DNA of 64,000 bases, from the NCBI RefSeq assembly GCF_020404765.1, contig NZ_JAIVEM010000023.1, positions 1 to 64,000 on the forward strand, read 5' to 3'. Both the position numbers and the translations under genes were made by a program. The DNA is from Paenibacillus sp. BJ-4 (GTDB lineage Bacteria; Bacillota; Bacilli; Paenibacillales; Paenibacillaceae). Below, in pieces: positions 23,738 through 35,217 of this stretch; position 1 is the stretch's first letter, and each line of letters starts with the position of its first letter. Under the pieces are notes generated by a model. That model saw only the letters and a list, made by a program, of their open reading frames with translations, was not told where the DNA came from and ran no database searches.

Positions 23738-24988
23738 ATGATGGAACATCTGCGTAAGAGTGACCCGGCAGTGCTGGAAGCAATGGGACTTGAACTGAAA
23801 CGACAACGCCACAATATCGAGCTGATCGCATCGGAGAACATCGTCAGCGAAGCGGTTATGGAAGCGATGGGCTCTGTACTGACGAATAAATATGCTGAAG
23901 GTTATCCGAGCAAACGTTACTACGGTGGCTGTGAGCACGTAGATATCGTCGAAGACATTGCGCGTGATCGCGCCAAAGAATTGTTCGGTGCCGAGCATGC
24001 CAACGTGCAGCCTCACTCTGGAGCACAAGCCAACATGGCGGTCTATTTGGCAGCACTCAAACCTGGAGATACCGTACTGGGTATGAATTTGGCGCATGGC
24101 GGCCATCTGACACACGGAAGCCCCGTTAACGCTTCCGGCTTGTTGTATAACTTTGTTGCTTATGGTGTACGCGAAGACAACTTCCGCATTGATTATGATG
24201 AAGTACGCAAGGCAGCCTTCAAGCATCGCCCTCGTCTGATTGTAGCTGGAGCTAGCGCATATCCGCGTACCATTGATTTTGAAGCCTTTGCTTCCATCGC
24301 CAGCGATGTGGGTGCGCTGTTCATGGTAGATATGGCGCACATCGCCGGTCTGGTGGCAGCGGGTATTCATCCTAACCCGGTTCCGCATGCTCAATTTGTA
24401 ACCACAACGACGCACAAAACGCTGCGTGGTCCGCGTGGAGGATTGATTCTGACTCGTAAAGCGTGGGCGCAAGCGATAGACAAGGCGATATTCCCAGGTA
24501 CTCAGGGCGGTCCATTAATGCATGTGATCGCATCCAAAGCCGTTGCCTTGGGTGAAGCACTCCAACCTTCCTTCAAAACCTATGCACAAAAGGTAGTTCG
24601 CAATGCACAGGTACTGGCAGAGACGCTGCTGGCGGAGGGAATTAACATCGTATCGGGTGGTACAGATAATCACCTGATGCTGCTGGATACGCGTAACCTG
24701 AACATTACAGGTAAAGAGGCGGAGCATGTACTGGATTCCGTAGGCATCACGGTAAACAAAAACGCGATTCCTTTCGACCCGACAAGTCCGTTCGTTACCA
24801 GCGGAATTCGTATTGGTACTCCTGCTGCGACATCCCGTGGTATGGATGAAGAGGCCATGGTTAAAATCGGTAAGATCATTGCCGAAACGCTCAAGAATCC
24901 GAAGGATGATACGGTACTGTCCAAAGCAAGCCAAGCGGTTGGCGAGCTGACTGAAAAATTCCCGATCTATCCAGGTACTCAATACTAA
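23738..24988 (+). CDS. glyA: Serine hydroxymethyltransferase
   Basis: This 416-aa PLP enzyme converts serine and THF to glycine and 5,10-methylene-THF. The PLP lysine is in [14 protein letters not shown] (~225-238); other SHMT blocks are [24 protein letters not shown] and [15 protein letters not shown] 23738 is followed by a second ATG at 23741; GAGAGGGAG lies upstream. It follows ywlG by 71 bases and ends at a strong terminator, so ywlG-glyA is probably one unit under the ZTP riboswitch. Confidence 0.97.
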   Translation: MMEHLRKSDPAVLEAMGLELKRQRHNIELIASENIVSEAVMEAMGSVLTNKYAEGYPSKRYYGGCEHVDIVEDIARDRAKELFGAEHANVQPHSGAQANMAVYLAALKPGDTVLGMNLAHGGHLTHGSPVNASGLLYNFVAYGVREDNFRIDYDEVRKAAFKHRPRLIVAGASAYPRTIDFEAFASIASDVGALFMVDMAHIAGLVAAGIHPNPVPHAQFVTTTTHKTLRGPRGGLILTRKAWAQAIDKAIFPGTQGGPLMHVIASKAVALGEALQPSFKTYAQKVVRNAQVLAETLLAEGINIVSGGTDNHLMLLDTRNLNITGKEAEHVLDSVGITVNKNAIPFDPTSPFVTSGIRIGTPAATSRGMDEEAMVKIGKIIAETLKNPKDDTVLSKASQAVGELTEKFPIYPGTQY

Positions 24989-25018
24989 TTAAAATCAACC
25001 ACCTATCCATGATAGGAT

Positions 25019-25064
25019 AAGGCTGTTTTCCTTCCGTAAGCCGGAGGGGGAACAGCCTTTTTTT
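25019..25064 (+). terminator. Terminator after glyA
   Basis: A long AAGGCTGTT...AACAGCCTT hairpin with an inner CC/GG stem is followed by seven T. Confidence 0.9.
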
Positions 25065-25165
25065 GTTTTCTGGCGACTCGAAACTTACATTTTTGGGTAA
25101 TAAGCGATTAAGGTAGGGATTTATTTGTGTTTTCCTTCATGATCTACACAGAGGAGTGATGACAC

Positions 25166-26047
25166 TTGAGTCAAAGAAAATCCGCGCAGTTATTGCAGCA
25201 GCTCGTATTTGTAGGCCCTATGGCGTTGTTTTTCGTCTTAATTATGGTCATTCCGTTCCTGCTGGGACTATATTATTCCATGACCAACTGGGACGGAGTG
25301 TCTGAAAATGTCCGATGGCTCGGACTGAGGAATTACGTCCATATTTTCAGAGATGATCCGGATTTTCGGAATGCGTTCTGGTTCACGGTCCGTTTTACCG
25401 TATGTGGCGTGATTCTGACGAATCTGATCGGCTTTTCCCTGGCTTATGTACTTACAAAGCCGTTGCGTACCCGCAACGCGTTGCGGACTGTATTTTTTAT
25501 GCCTAATATGATTGGTGGCTTGCTGCTTGGCTTCATCTGGCAGTTTATCTTTGTACGCGGTTTTTCTGCGGTGGGGGAGGCAACCGGACTGTCCCTTTTC
25601 AAACTACCGTGGCTTGGCGATGGGCCAACTGCTTTTTGGGGAACTGTCATTGTGTTTGTTTGGCAATACGCAGGTTATCTCATGGTTATCTACATATCCT
25701 CGTTAAATAACGTCCCCCATGCCCTGATTGAATCGGCTCAAATCGACGGTGCAAGCCGAAGACAGATTTTACGCCAAGTGGTAGTGCCGCTTATTATGCC
25801 AGCCGTAACCGTCTGCCTCTTTCTGGCGATATCCTGGTCCTTTAAAGTGTTTGAGCTGAATTTGGCTCTGACAAAGGGTGGACCCTTCAAGTCGACAGAG
25901 TCCGTAGCGTTGGACATATATAATGAAGCGTTTACAAATAATCGTCTTGGATTGGGGACCGCCAAAGCTATGATTTTCTTTATCATCGTAGCGATCATTA
26001 CGATCATTCAGGTGCGCCTCACGAAGAAGAAGGAGGTTGAAATGTAA
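25166..26047 (+). CDS. Sugar ABC transporter permease (MalF/UgpA type)
   Basis: A 293-aa inner-membrane permease with six helices. The cytoplasmic EAA loop is ALIESAQIDGASRRQILRQV (~190-209), where the ATPase docks. The start is TTG 25166 with GAGGAGTGA about eight bases upstream. The stop overlaps the next gene's ATG by one base. No ATPase gene is in the cluster; such CUT1 systems often share one MsmX-type ATPase encoded elsewhere. The substrate is unknown. Confidence 0.9.
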   Translation: MSQRKSAQLLQQLVFVGPMALFFVLIMVIPFLLGLYYSMTNWDGVSENVRWLGLRNYVHIFRDDPDFRNAFWFTVRFTVCGVILTNLIGFSLAYVLTKPLRTRNALRTVFFMPNMIGGLLLGFIWQFIFVRGFSAVGEATGLSLFKLPWLGDGPTAFWGTVIVFVWQYAGYLMVIYISSLNNVPHALIESAQIDGASRRQILRQVVVPLIMPAVTVCLFLAISWSFKVFELNLALTKGGPFKSTESVALDIYNEAFTNNRLGLGTAKAMIFFIIVAIITIIQVRLTKKKEVEM

Positions 26048-26883
26048 TGGGAAAAACGTCGAGCTATCGCTTGGGTACATGGGTTGCTGAAATCGTGCTC
26101 ATTGTGCTCGGATTGATCTTTCTGATTCCGTTTTATTTTTTGCTCGTCAATTCCGTTAAATCCTTTGGCGACATTTTGGCCCATTCCGCTTCGTGGCCGA
26201 CAACCTTCCGGTTTGAGAACTACGTCAACGCCTGGAATAAAATAAATTTCCCTACAGCGCTGGGGAATTCACTGGTCGTCACCATCGTCAGCAATGCTCT
26301 CCTGCTGTTGATCAGCTCGATGGCTGCTTACCAGATGGTTCGCCACGATACGCGTTTTAACCGATTGCTGTTCGGTTTACTTGTGGCTGCGATGGTCGTG
26401 CCTTTTCAGTCCATCATGCTGCCGCTCATGGAGGTATCCAACGTGCTGAGTTTGAACAATAGCATACCAGGACTGATTTTGTGCTATTTGGGCTTTGGAG
26501 CGCCGTTATCCGTTTTTCTCTTTCACGGGTTTGTTAAAACGGTGCCTGTTGAGGTCGAGCAGGCGGCGAGGGTGGATGGTTCCTCACGGTACGGTGTGTT
26601 CTTTCGCATCGTGTGTCCGCTGCTGCTGCCTATGTTCGTAACCGTACTTATTTTGAACACCTTATGGATTTGGAATGACTATCTGCTGCCATCGCTCATT
26701 TTGAATGATCCGGAGCTGCGCACCATTCCGATTGCGACCTATATGCTGTTCGGCCAGTATACCAAGCAATGGGACTTGGCGCTGCCAGCGCTGGCACTGG
26801 GGATCACGCCAATTGTTGTTTTTTTTCTGGTGATGCAAAAATACATCGTTTCCGGCATTGCGGCCGGTGCGGTCAAAGGCTGA
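26047..26883 (+). CDS. Sugar ABC transporter permease (MalG/UgpE type)
   Basis: A 278-aa permease partner of the preceding gene, with six helices and the EAA loop PVEVEQAARVDGSSRYGVFFRIV (~173-195). It lies between the first permease (1-nt overlap) and the solute-binding lipoprotein. The C-terminus QKYIVSGIAAGAVKG is typical of MalG-like proteins. Confidence 0.9.
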   Translation: MGKTSSYRLGTWVAEIVLIVLGLIFLIPFYFLLVNSVKSFGDILAHSASWPTTFRFENYVNAWNKINFPTALGNSLVVTIVSNALLLLISSMAAYQMVRHDTRFNRLLFGLLVAAMVVPFQSIMLPLMEVSNVLSLNNSIPGLILCYLGFGAPLSVFLFHGFVKTVPVEVEQAARVDGSSRYGVFFRIVCPLLLPMFVTVLILNTLWIWNDYLLPSLILNDPELRTIPIATYMLFGQYTKQWDLALPALALGITPIVVFFLVMQKYIVSGIAAGAVKG

Positions 26884-26898
26884 CGGGAGGGATAACCG

Positions 26899-28164
26899 AT
26901 GAAAAAAACAGCACTTCTTGTCTTCTCCTTGATCGTACTGCTCGCATGTACGCTTTCGGGTTGTGGAAATACGCAGGCCGGGCCAAACGAGATGAAAACG
27001 ATACACATCTATCAGTTCAAAGTAGAGATTTCAGAGCCGCTAAACAAACTCAAGGCGGAATATGAAAAAACGCATCCTGGCATCAAGCTGGATATCCAAT
27101 CTGTCGGAGGCGGTACGGATTACGGTGCTTCGTTGAAGGCTAAATTCGCCTCAGGCGATCAGCCGGACATTTTCACCAATGAGGGCTATCAGGACCGTGA
27201 TACGTGGTTTGAGTATTTGGAGGACTTGTCGGATCAGCCATGGGTAAAGGATCTGGATGATTTTGCCCGCAAGCCGATGACCGTTAACGGTAAGATTTAC
27301 GGACAGCCCATGAATCTGGAAGGCTTTGGATTTGTTTATAATAAGGATTTGTTCAAGCAGGCAGGCATAACCAAGCTGCCTCAGACGATGAGTGAGCTGG
27401 AGGAAGCAGCAAAGCGCCTGAAAGCGGCAGGGATTACACCGTTTGCTAACGGATATGCGGAATGGTGGGTGCTGGGGAACCATTTTGCCAATATTCCGTT
27501 TGCCAGACAGCCGAACCCGGAGACCTACGTCGAGCATTTAAATAAGGGAACAGCCCGTATCCCTGGCAATCCTGTGTTTGATCAGTGGGTGAAGCTGCTT
27601 GACCTGACTTTAAAATATGGTAACAGCAATCCCCTTACGACAGACTATAATACACAAGTCACGTTATTTGCGACAGGCAAGGCCGCCATGATGCATCAGG
27701 GTAACTGGACTCAGCCACAAATAGACGGTATTAATCCTAACTTGAATCTGGGTATTTTGCCTACGCCTATAGATAATGATCCTGCTAAAGGAGGCAGGCT
27801 TGCAGTGGGGGTGGCATCCAACTGGGTGGTCAATAAAAATTCTCCTGTGAAGCAGGAGGCAAAAGATTTTCTCAATTGGCCGGTTACTTCGGAGACAGGC
27901 AAGCACTATATCACCAAGGAGTTCAAATTCGTCCCCGCCTTCAAAAGCATTACATCCAGTGATGAAACGACAGGTGATCTTGGTGCGGAAATATCCCGGC
28001 ATGTGAGGGAAGGCAAGATATGGAGCTGGAACTTCCAGCGCTTCCCGAAAGGACTGAATCAGGATTTAAGCAGTAGTATGCAAGCCTATATAGCAGGGGT
28101 TATTACAAAAGACGAAATGCTGCAGCAATTTCAGGGAGCGTGGGACAATTTGAAGTATAGATAA
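26899..28164 (+). CDS. Extracellular sugar-binding lipoprotein of the ABC transporter
   Basis: A 421-aa family-1 solute-binding protein. The signal peptide ends in a lipobox LSGC with Cys at residue 22, so it is lipid-anchored outside the membrane. Typical features are EYEKTHPGIKLDIQSVGG, FASGDQPDIFTNEGYQD, LYNKDLF-like FVYNKDLFKQAGI and ATGKAAMMHQGNW. Here the binding-protein gene is last, 15 bases after the permeases, whereas it is usually first in such operons. A terminator follows. Confidence 0.92.
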   Translation: MKKTALLVFSLIVLLACTLSGCGNTQAGPNEMKTIHIYQFKVEISEPLNKLKAEYEKTHPGIKLDIQSVGGGTDYGASLKAKFASGDQPDIFTNEGYQDRDTWFEYLEDLSDQPWVKDLDDFARKPMTVNGKIYGQPMNLEGFGFVYNKDLFKQAGITKLPQTMSELEEAAKRLKAAGITPFANGYAEWWVLGNHFANIPFARQPNPETYVEHLNKGTARIPGNPVFDQWVKLLDLTLKYGNSNPLTTDYNTQVTLFATGKAAMMHQGNWTQPQIDGINPNLNLGILPTPIDNDPAKGGRLAVGVASNWVVNKNSPVKQEAKDFLNWPVTSETGKHYITKEFKFVPAFKSITSSDETTGDLGAEISRHVREGKIWSWNFQRFPKGLNQDLSSSMQAYIAGVITKDEMLQQFQGAWDNLKYR

Positions 28165-28228
28165 AAAATGCCGCTGCATCAGGAACCCGCACCCCAACTC
28201 TTTAGCTCAGGCCGGAATTTTGAAGTTC

Positions 28229-28267
28229 AAAAGGCTTTGACGGTCAAGGGCCGTTAGAGCCTTTTTT
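28229..28267 (+). terminator. Terminator after sugar ABC operon
   Basis: AAGGCT...ACGG / CCGT...AGCC stems (28231-28262) followed by TTTTTT. The rest of 28165-28527 holds only the upp promoter region. Confidence 0.8.
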
Positions 28268-28383
28268 GATGCAGGTTTCTATGACAAAAGTCACTCGTGA
28301 AGTGACGGAGTAGGTATTTTACTTTACATATCTTTTCTCTGGACCAAAGGTTGTGGTGGCAGGTGTTAAATCAACCAAGGGAA

Positions 28384-28392
28384 TGTTATAAT
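28384..28392 (+). promoter_or_regulatory. Extended -10 promoter of upp
   Basis: TGTTATAAT (28384-28392) is a consensus extended -10; a 130-nt leader precedes upp. No strong attenuator-type hairpin was recognised in the leader. Confidence 0.45.
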
Positions 28393-28527
28393 AAACAGGA
28401 TTTACAGGCACGCATTGCATCTGTGCTTATTTGGCTTGTACAAATAGGTTACATAGATCCTTTCCATTCAGGATGTTCGATATTCTGGTGCGGAAGAACG
28501 TGACGATAATACCGGAGGGAATATATC

Positions 28528-29157
28528 ATGGCAAAACTGGTGGTTTGTGATCACCCTTTGATCCAACACAAACTTACATTTATCCGCGATGTGCGGACCA
28601 ACACCAAGGATTTCCGCGAGCTCGTGGATGAAGTAGCAACTTTGATGGCTTATGAAATTACGAGGGACATCCCGTTGGAAAGCATTACGGTGCAAACACC
28701 GGTTGCTGAGACAGAAGGTAAAGTGATTTCCGGACGTATGCTGGGCCTCATTCCGATTTTACGTGCAGGCTTGGGTATGCTGGATGGTGTCGTAAAGCTG
28801 CTGCCAGCAGCAAAGGTAGGGCATGTGGGATTGTTCCGCGACCCTGAAACATTGCAGCCTGTGGAATACTACACGAAGTTGCCTACAGACGTGACTGAGC
28901 GTGAATTGATCGTCATTGATCCGATGCTTGCAACAGGCGGCTCGGCAATTGCGGCTATTGACGTGTTGAAAAAAAGAGGCTGTACCCAAATTAAAATGAT
29001 GAATCTGATTGCTGCTCCTGAAGGAGTTAAAGCTGTGCAAGATGCCCATCCTGATGTAGACATTTATGTCGCTGCACTGGATGAGCGTCTGGATGATCAT
29101 GGTTATATCATTCCAGGTCTTGGTGACGCGGGAGACCGCTTGTACGGAACCAAGTAG
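28528..29157 (+). CDS. upp: Uracil phosphoribosyltransferase
   Basis: This 209-aa PRTase makes UMP from uracil and PRPP for pyrimidine salvage. The PRPP loop [16 protein letters not shown] lies near residue 130, and the uracil-binding C-terminus [18 protein letters not shown] is intact. ATG 28528 follows GGAGGG. It stands between the sugar transporter terminator and wecB; the 107-base gap to wecB shows no terminator, so they may be cotranscribed. Confidence 0.97.
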   Translation: MAKLVVCDHPLIQHKLTFIRDVRTNTKDFRELVDEVATLMAYEITRDIPLESITVQTPVAETEGKVISGRMLGLIPILRAGLGMLDGVVKLLPAAKVGHVGLFRDPETLQPVEYYTKLPTDVTERELIVIDPMLATGGSAIAAIDVLKKRGCTQIKMMNLIAAPEGVKAVQDAHPDVDIYVAALDERLDDHGYIIPGLGDAGDRLYGTK

Positions 29158-29264
29158 ACCGTCTTTGGAGGTCGGCAAATTTATGGACGTTGCGGACAGG
29201 TTGTTTTCGCATTAAGAAGATTTGTGAACCGAACGTTTATTATGAAAAGGGGTTTCAACTTAAA

Positions 29265-30431
29265 ATGTCCAAAATCAAAGTAATGACCATTTTTGGCGTA
29301 CGTCCGGAAGCGATTAAAATGGCTCCTCTCATTTTAGAGCTTCAGCGTCATCCGGAGCATATCGAGTCTGTGGTATGCGTTACAGCTCAACATCGCCAAA
29401 TGCTTGATCAGGTTCTGGAGGTCTTTAACATTCACCCTGACTATGATCTGGATGTGATGAAAGACCGTCAGACACTCAACGAAATTTCCATCCGTGTACT
29501 TCAGGGGCTGGAACCTGTATTACGTGAGGCCAAACCGGATATCGTATTGGTTCACGGTGATACGCTGACCACTTTCCTCGCTAGCTACGCAGCCTTTATG
29601 CAACAAATTGAAGTAGGGCATGTGGAAGCAGGCTTGCGGACATGGAACAAGCTTTCTCCGTATCCAGAGGAAATGAATCGTCAGCTCACAGGCGTGTTGT
29701 CTGATCTTCATTTCTCGCCTACTTCTTTATCCGCTGGCAATTTGCGGAAGGAAAATAAACCTGAATCGCGAATATATGTAACAGGAAATACGGTGACTGA
29801 CGTATTTCAGTATACGGTTCGTCAGGATTACGAACACCCAGTACTGGAATGGGCTCAGGGCAAGCGTTTGATTCTGATGACAGCCCACCGTCGTGAGTCG
29901 CAAGGGGAACCACACCGTCAAATTTTTAATGCGGTAAAACGGATCGCAGACGAATTTGAAGATATCGCTATCGTTTATCCGGTTCATCCGAGTCCGGCTG
30001 TGAAGGAACCTGCATTTGAGATTTTAGGCAACCATCCGCGTATTAAGCTGATTGATCCGCTGGACGTTGTAGATTTACACAATTTTTATCCGCACACGCA
30101 TCTGATTCTTACGGATTCCGGTGGTCTTCAGGAAGAAGCGCCTTCGTTCGGCGTACCTGTACTGGTACTACGTGATACGACCGAAAGACCGGAAGGGATT
30201 GAGGCAGGCACATTGGAATTGGTCGGTACGAGTGAAGAGAATGTCTACAATCGTACCAAGGCTCTTTTGACAGATTCCGGGTTGTACGAGTCTATGAGTC
30301 AGGCAGCGAATCCTTATGGCGACGGACAGGCGTCGGTAAGAATTGTCAATGCGATTTTGCACCATTACGGTGTCAAAACCGAACGCCCTGAAGAATTTCA
30401 CACAATGTTCACAAAAGGCGTCCGCTCGTAA
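29265..30431 (+). CDS. wecB: UDP-N-acetylglucosamine 2-epimerase
   Basis: A 388-aa non-hydrolysing epimerase that converts UDP-GlcNAc to UDP-ManNAc, the donor for TagA-type linkage-unit synthesis. Hallmarks are FGVRPEAIKMAPL at the N-terminus, VHGDTLTTFLASYAAF, VGHVEAGLRTWNK, TAHRRES and LTDSGGLQEEAPSFGVPVL near the C-terminus. ATG 29265 is chosen because the product then starts MSKIKVMTIFG as in MnaA. It probably feeds the wall-polymer genes csaB-tagA-tagO located 20 kb away. Confidence 0.95.
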   Translation: MSKIKVMTIFGVRPEAIKMAPLILELQRHPEHIESVVCVTAQHRQMLDQVLEVFNIHPDYDLDVMKDRQTLNEISIRVLQGLEPVLREAKPDIVLVHGDTLTTFLASYAAFMQQIEVGHVEAGLRTWNKLSPYPEEMNRQLTGVLSDLHFSPTSLSAGNLRKENKPESRIYVTGNTVTDVFQYTVRQDYEHPVLEWAQGKRLILMTAHRRESQGEPHRQIFNAVKRIADEFEDIAIVYPVHPSPAVKEPAFEILGNHPRIKLIDPLDVVDLHNFYPHTHLILTDSGGLQEEAPSFGVPVLVLRDTTERPEGIEAGTLELVGTSEENVYNRTKALLTDSGLYESMSQAANPYGDGQASVRIVNAILHHYGVKTERPEEFHTMFTKGVRS

Positions 30432-30496
30432 TAATATTCCTTTACAAGGTAAGCATACAGTTAAACTGTACGGTTACCAAGGGATACAGCATTTTT

Positions 30497-30560
30497 AGAT
30501 GCTTTGTCGACTGATTTTTATACTTTAGGGCGCTAAAATATCTCAATTGACAAAGCATCT
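30497..30560. repeat. 12-bp inverted repeat spanning the atp promoter region
   Basis: AGATGCTTTGTC (30497-30508) and its exact complement GACAAAGCATCT (30549-30560) flank a 40-bp AT-rich spacer. The right arm overlaps the -35 box of the atp promoter. Confidence 0.7.
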
Positions 30561-30576
30561 TATATTTAAGTAAAAT
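30547..30576 (+). promoter_or_regulatory. Promoter of the atp operon
   Basis: Consensus -35 TTGACA (30547-30552), 18-bp spacer, -10 TAAAAT (30571-30576), 31 bases before the first atp gene. Confidence 0.75.
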
Positions 30577-30606
30577 GGACTGGAATTACAGGGGTGACAT
30601 GGAAAA

Positions 30607-30861
30607 GTGGTCAAACCTTCCAAGCAAAACAACAACCGAAATAACACCGGAAATGCCTTCAAGGCAATTGGACTGGTGAGCGCTATCGGCATTGATCTGA
30701 CGGTATGCACACTGGGTGGTTTCTATGCCGGAAATTGGCTTGATGCCAAACTTGGTGGCTCCGGAATTTGGACTGGCGTAAGCGTTCTCGCAGGCTTGGT
30801 TGTAGGCGCATTGACTATTGCCCTTGTGATCGGAAAGGTATTGAGGGATAACCATGAATGA
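30607..30861 (+). CDS. atpZ: AtpZ/AtpI-family membrane protein
   Basis: An 84-aa protein with two hydrophobic helices (AIGLVSAIGIDLTVCTLGGFYAG and WTGVSVLAGLVVGALTIALVI) and a basic, Asn-rich N-terminus, as in AtpZ-type (AtpI-family) proteins that open Firmicute atp operons. The family is linked to ATP synthase assembly and Mg/Ca handling. The start is GTG 30607 with GGGGTGA nine bases upstream. It overlaps the next gene by eight bases. Confidence 0.75.
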   Translation: MVKPSKQNNNRNNTGNAFKAIGLVSAIGIDLTVCTLGGFYAGNWLDAKLGGSGIWTGVSVLAGLVVGALTIALVIGKVLRDNHE

Positions 30862-31234
30862 GATGACCCGTATGCAAAAAATGTTATGGATCGTAGCGCT
30901 TATTATTATGGCTCTGTGTTTCCTGGTCTCCGCCTTCATGCCCCAACATCGTGACATTGCTCACGGAATCATTCTGGGAACGGGAGTAAGCTGTCTAAAT
31001 GTACTGTATATGGCCTACAAAATTCGACAGGTTGCGAGTGCGGCCGCCGGTGAAGGAAAGAAGAAAAAGGTAGGTATTGGCTTTGGCGTTCGATTAGGGA
31101 CCTCGATTTTGGCAGTGGTGCTGGCCATTGAATTTCCAGCCTATTTCCATGAGATCGCTGTAATGGCAAGCCTGGTAACTGGACAATTTCTTCTTTTAAT
31201 TATAGGTGCCATATTCACGCTTCAGGAAAAATGA
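30854..31234 (+). CDS. atpI: ATP synthase subunit I
   Basis: A 126-aa protein with four hydrophobic helices and a central basic loop (GEGKKKKVGIG), matching the ATP_synt_I family. It helps c-ring assembly and is not part of the final enzyme. It starts inside the end of atpZ and precedes atpB by 29 bases. Confidence 0.82.
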   Translation: MNEMTRMQKMLWIVALIIMALCFLVSAFMPQHRDIAHGIILGTGVSCLNVLYMAYKIRQVASAAAGEGKKKKVGIGFGVRLGTSILAVVLAIEFPAYFHEIAVMASLVTGQFLLLIIGAIFTLQEK

Positions 31235-31263
31235 TAGCTCAACTGAGAAAGGGGTGAGAAAAC

Positions 31264-32088
31264 ATGTTGCATGAATCACCGATTATTCAATTGGGCGGGT
31301 TTAACATTGACTTGTCCGTCATTATTATGCTGGTTGTGACTTGCGCGATTGTGTTTGGATTGGCATTTGCTGCAACGCGCAATTTGTCTGTGGACAATCC
31401 GAGTAAGCTGCAAAATTTTATGGAATGGGTAGTAGAATTCGTTCAAGGACTCATTTCCAGTACGATGGATTTGAAAAAAGGGAAGCCATTCCTTTCTTTA
31501 GGGATGACGCTGATCATGTTCATTTTCGTCGGAAATATGCTGGGTCTGCCGTTCGGGATCGTGACTGAATTTGATAATGTGCAAAGTGCACAAGTATTTG
31601 GGCATGACATCGTTCCGGTCAAGGAAGCATTAGAGCAAGCACAGGCGTCTCACCCGGGCGAAGCTGCCCATGTAGGTATCAGCTGGTGGAAATCACCTAC
31701 CGCAGATGCAGGGGTATCCATTGGACTGGCATTGATGATCTTTGTCCTGGTTCATTTCCTGGGGATCTTCCGTAATACCAAAGCTTACTTCAAGCATTAC
31801 GTTCAGCCATTTCCATTCTTTTTGCCTATTAACTTGATTGAGCAGTTCTCAAAACTATTGACACACGGTATGCGTCTGTTCGGTAATATTTTTGCCGGTG
31901 AAGTTTTGATCAGTGTTCTGCTGAAAATGACAGCACTTGGTGTGGGAGGTATGGTTGCTTCTGTATTGGGACTCGTGGTCTGGCAAGGATTCAGTATTTT
32001 TGTCGGCAGCATTCAGGCGTTCGTCTTCACCATTTTGACGTTCGTATATATCTCACAGGCAATTGACACACATGAAGAAGAACATTAG
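31264..32088 (+). CDS. atpB: ATP synthase Fo subunit a
   Basis: This 274-aa membrane subunit forms the proton half-channels beside the c-ring. The essential Arg is in LTHGMRLFGNIFAGEVL (~199-215), and the C-terminal VQAFVFTILTFVYISQAI-like helix is present. The central loop (DIVPVKEALEQAQASHPGE) is longer than in Bacillus. ATG 31264 follows AAAGGGG. Confidence 0.95.
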   Translation: MLHESPIIQLGGFNIDLSVIIMLVVTCAIVFGLAFAATRNLSVDNPSKLQNFMEWVVEFVQGLISSTMDLKKGKPFLSLGMTLIMFIFVGNMLGLPFGIVTEFDNVQSAQVFGHDIVPVKEALEQAQASHPGEAAHVGISWWKSPTADAGVSIGLALMIFVLVHFLGIFRNTKAYFKHYVQPFPFFLPINLIEQFSKLLTHGMRLFGNIFAGEVLISVLLKMTALGVGGMVASVLGLVVWQGFSIFVGSIQAFVFTILTFVYISQAIDTHEEEH

Positions 32089-32141
32089 GTGAATTTAGTT
32101 TCAGGTTTTTAGTTAAGTTCAGGAGTGCGCTTCGCTCTTAA

Positions 32142-32417
<276 letters not shown>

Positions 32418-32528
32418 TGAATTGAACCTAGCAAGGTTTGGCGGGGAAGGCACAGCCATCCGCGCCTTCTTTGTTGCTTAAACATGAAAGATCCAGGACT
32501 GACGTTCACCGGAAAGGAGTGACTTCAA

Positions 32529-33017
32529 TTGAGTTTAAATTGGACAAGTATCGTTTTTACGATCATTGCATTTTTGATCTTGTACTGGTTACTGACCCGC
32601 TATGCATTCGGCCCTCTCTTTTCCGTTATGGAGAAGCGGCGTCAGCTTGTATTGCAGCAAATGAGTGAAGCAGCACAAACCCGTGAACAGGCTGTTGCTT
32701 ATGTTGAGGAGCAAAAACAGGCTCTCCAGCAAGCGCGTAAGGAAGCTTACGATATTATTGAGCAGTCGAAACAAACAGGTAACAAGCAAGCAGAGCAAAT
32801 TATTATTCAGGCTAAAGACGAAGCAGTTCGCCTGAAGGATGAGGCTGTTCGTGAAATCACAAGCGAGCGCAATAAGGCAGTTGCCGAGCTGCGCAGCGAA
32901 GTGGGTAAAGCTTCGGTACAAATTGCTTCCAAGCTGATTCAAAAAGAAATCAAGGAAGACCAAGTCCAGGGAGAGCTTGTCGACCAGTACCTTAAAGAGG
33001 TAGGAGGCAAAGCATGA
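32529..33017 (+). CDS. atpF: ATP synthase Fo subunit b
   Basis: A 162-aa peripheral-stalk subunit: one N-terminal membrane helix (IVFTIIAFLILYWLLTRYAFG) and a long charged coiled-coil rich in Glu/Lys/Gln. The start is TTG 32529 with AAAGGAGTGA upstream. It overlaps atpH by four bases (ATGA), so stalk subunits are translationally coupled. Confidence 0.94.
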   Translation: MSLNWTSIVFTIIAFLILYWLLTRYAFGPLFSVMEKRRQLVLQQMSEAAQTREQAVAYVEEQKQALQQARKEAYDIIEQSKQTGNKQAEQIIIQAKDEAVRLKDEAVREITSERNKAVAELRSEVGKASVQIASKLIQKEIKEDQVQGELVDQYLKEVGGKA

Positions 33018-33559
33018 GCCGGGATACGGTAGTTGCCAAACGGTATGCGAAAGCCTTGTTTGAAGTGGCAGAGCAGGAGCAGACCATTATGGAGACCGAG
33101 CAGGAACTGCGTGCTTTTGTAGAGGCTGTATCGGGGGATGCCGAAATCCGTAAGTTCATTAATTCTCCTAACATTACGGAAGAGGTAAAGCTTCAGGTTC
33201 TGGCCAACAGCTTTGAAGGCAAGGTGTCTGCCTCGCTAATTAACACGATTAAGTTGTTGATTCAGCGCAGCAGAGCTGATTTGTTTGAAGCTCTCCTTGA
33301 TGGTTACCTTGAGATTCAGGAGTACAAGCTGGGATTGGCCCATGCAAAGGTGTATTCCACTTATGCATTAAGTGAGCAGGAAAAAGCAACGGTGGCCGAG
33401 GAATTCGGAGCCCGTGAACATAAAACAATCCGCGTGGAAAATATAGTAGACCCTAGTCTGCTGGGCGGATTGAAAGTGGTTATCGGCGATACACTGTACG
33501 ACGGCAGTCTGGCCGGCAAGCTGGATCGTCTTGAGAAATCCTTTAACAGACGAGTATAG
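33014..33559 (+). CDS. atpH: ATP synthase F1 subunit delta
   Basis: A 181-aa subunit that joins F1 to the peripheral stalk. The N-terminal helical domain VAKRYAKALFEVAEQE and the C-terminal VDPSLLGGLKVVIGDTLYDGSLAGKLDRLEKSF are diagnostic. ATG 33014 overlaps the end of atpF. Confidence 0.95.
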   Translation: MSRDTVVAKRYAKALFEVAEQEQTIMETEQELRAFVEAVSGDAEIRKFINSPNITEEVKLQVLANSFEGKVSASLINTIKLLIQRSRADLFEALLDGYLEIQEYKLGLAHAKVYSTYALSEQEKATVAEEFGAREHKTIRVENIVDPSLLGGLKVVIGDTLYDGSLAGKLDRLEKSFNRRV

Positions 33560-33572
33560 AAGATAGGGGTGA

Positions 33573-35093
<1,521 letters not shown>

Positions 35094-35129
35094 TACATGA
35101 ATTTGCCTGTTTATGACGAAAAATGTTCT

Positions 35130-35162
35130 AAGGAAGCGTGCCCTTCGGGCTTTGGCTTCCTT
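35130..35162 (+). other. Stable hairpin between atpA and atpG
   Basis: AAGGAAGC / GCTTCCTT (8 bp) with an inner GCCC-TTC-GGGC helix. It has no T-run, so it is more likely an RNA-stability or processing element than a terminator. Confidence 0.6.
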
Positions 35163-35217
35163 GGCATGTTTTACCCCCAATAACAGGTCCTTTAATATAT
35201 GTCCGGCTGGACTTGAA

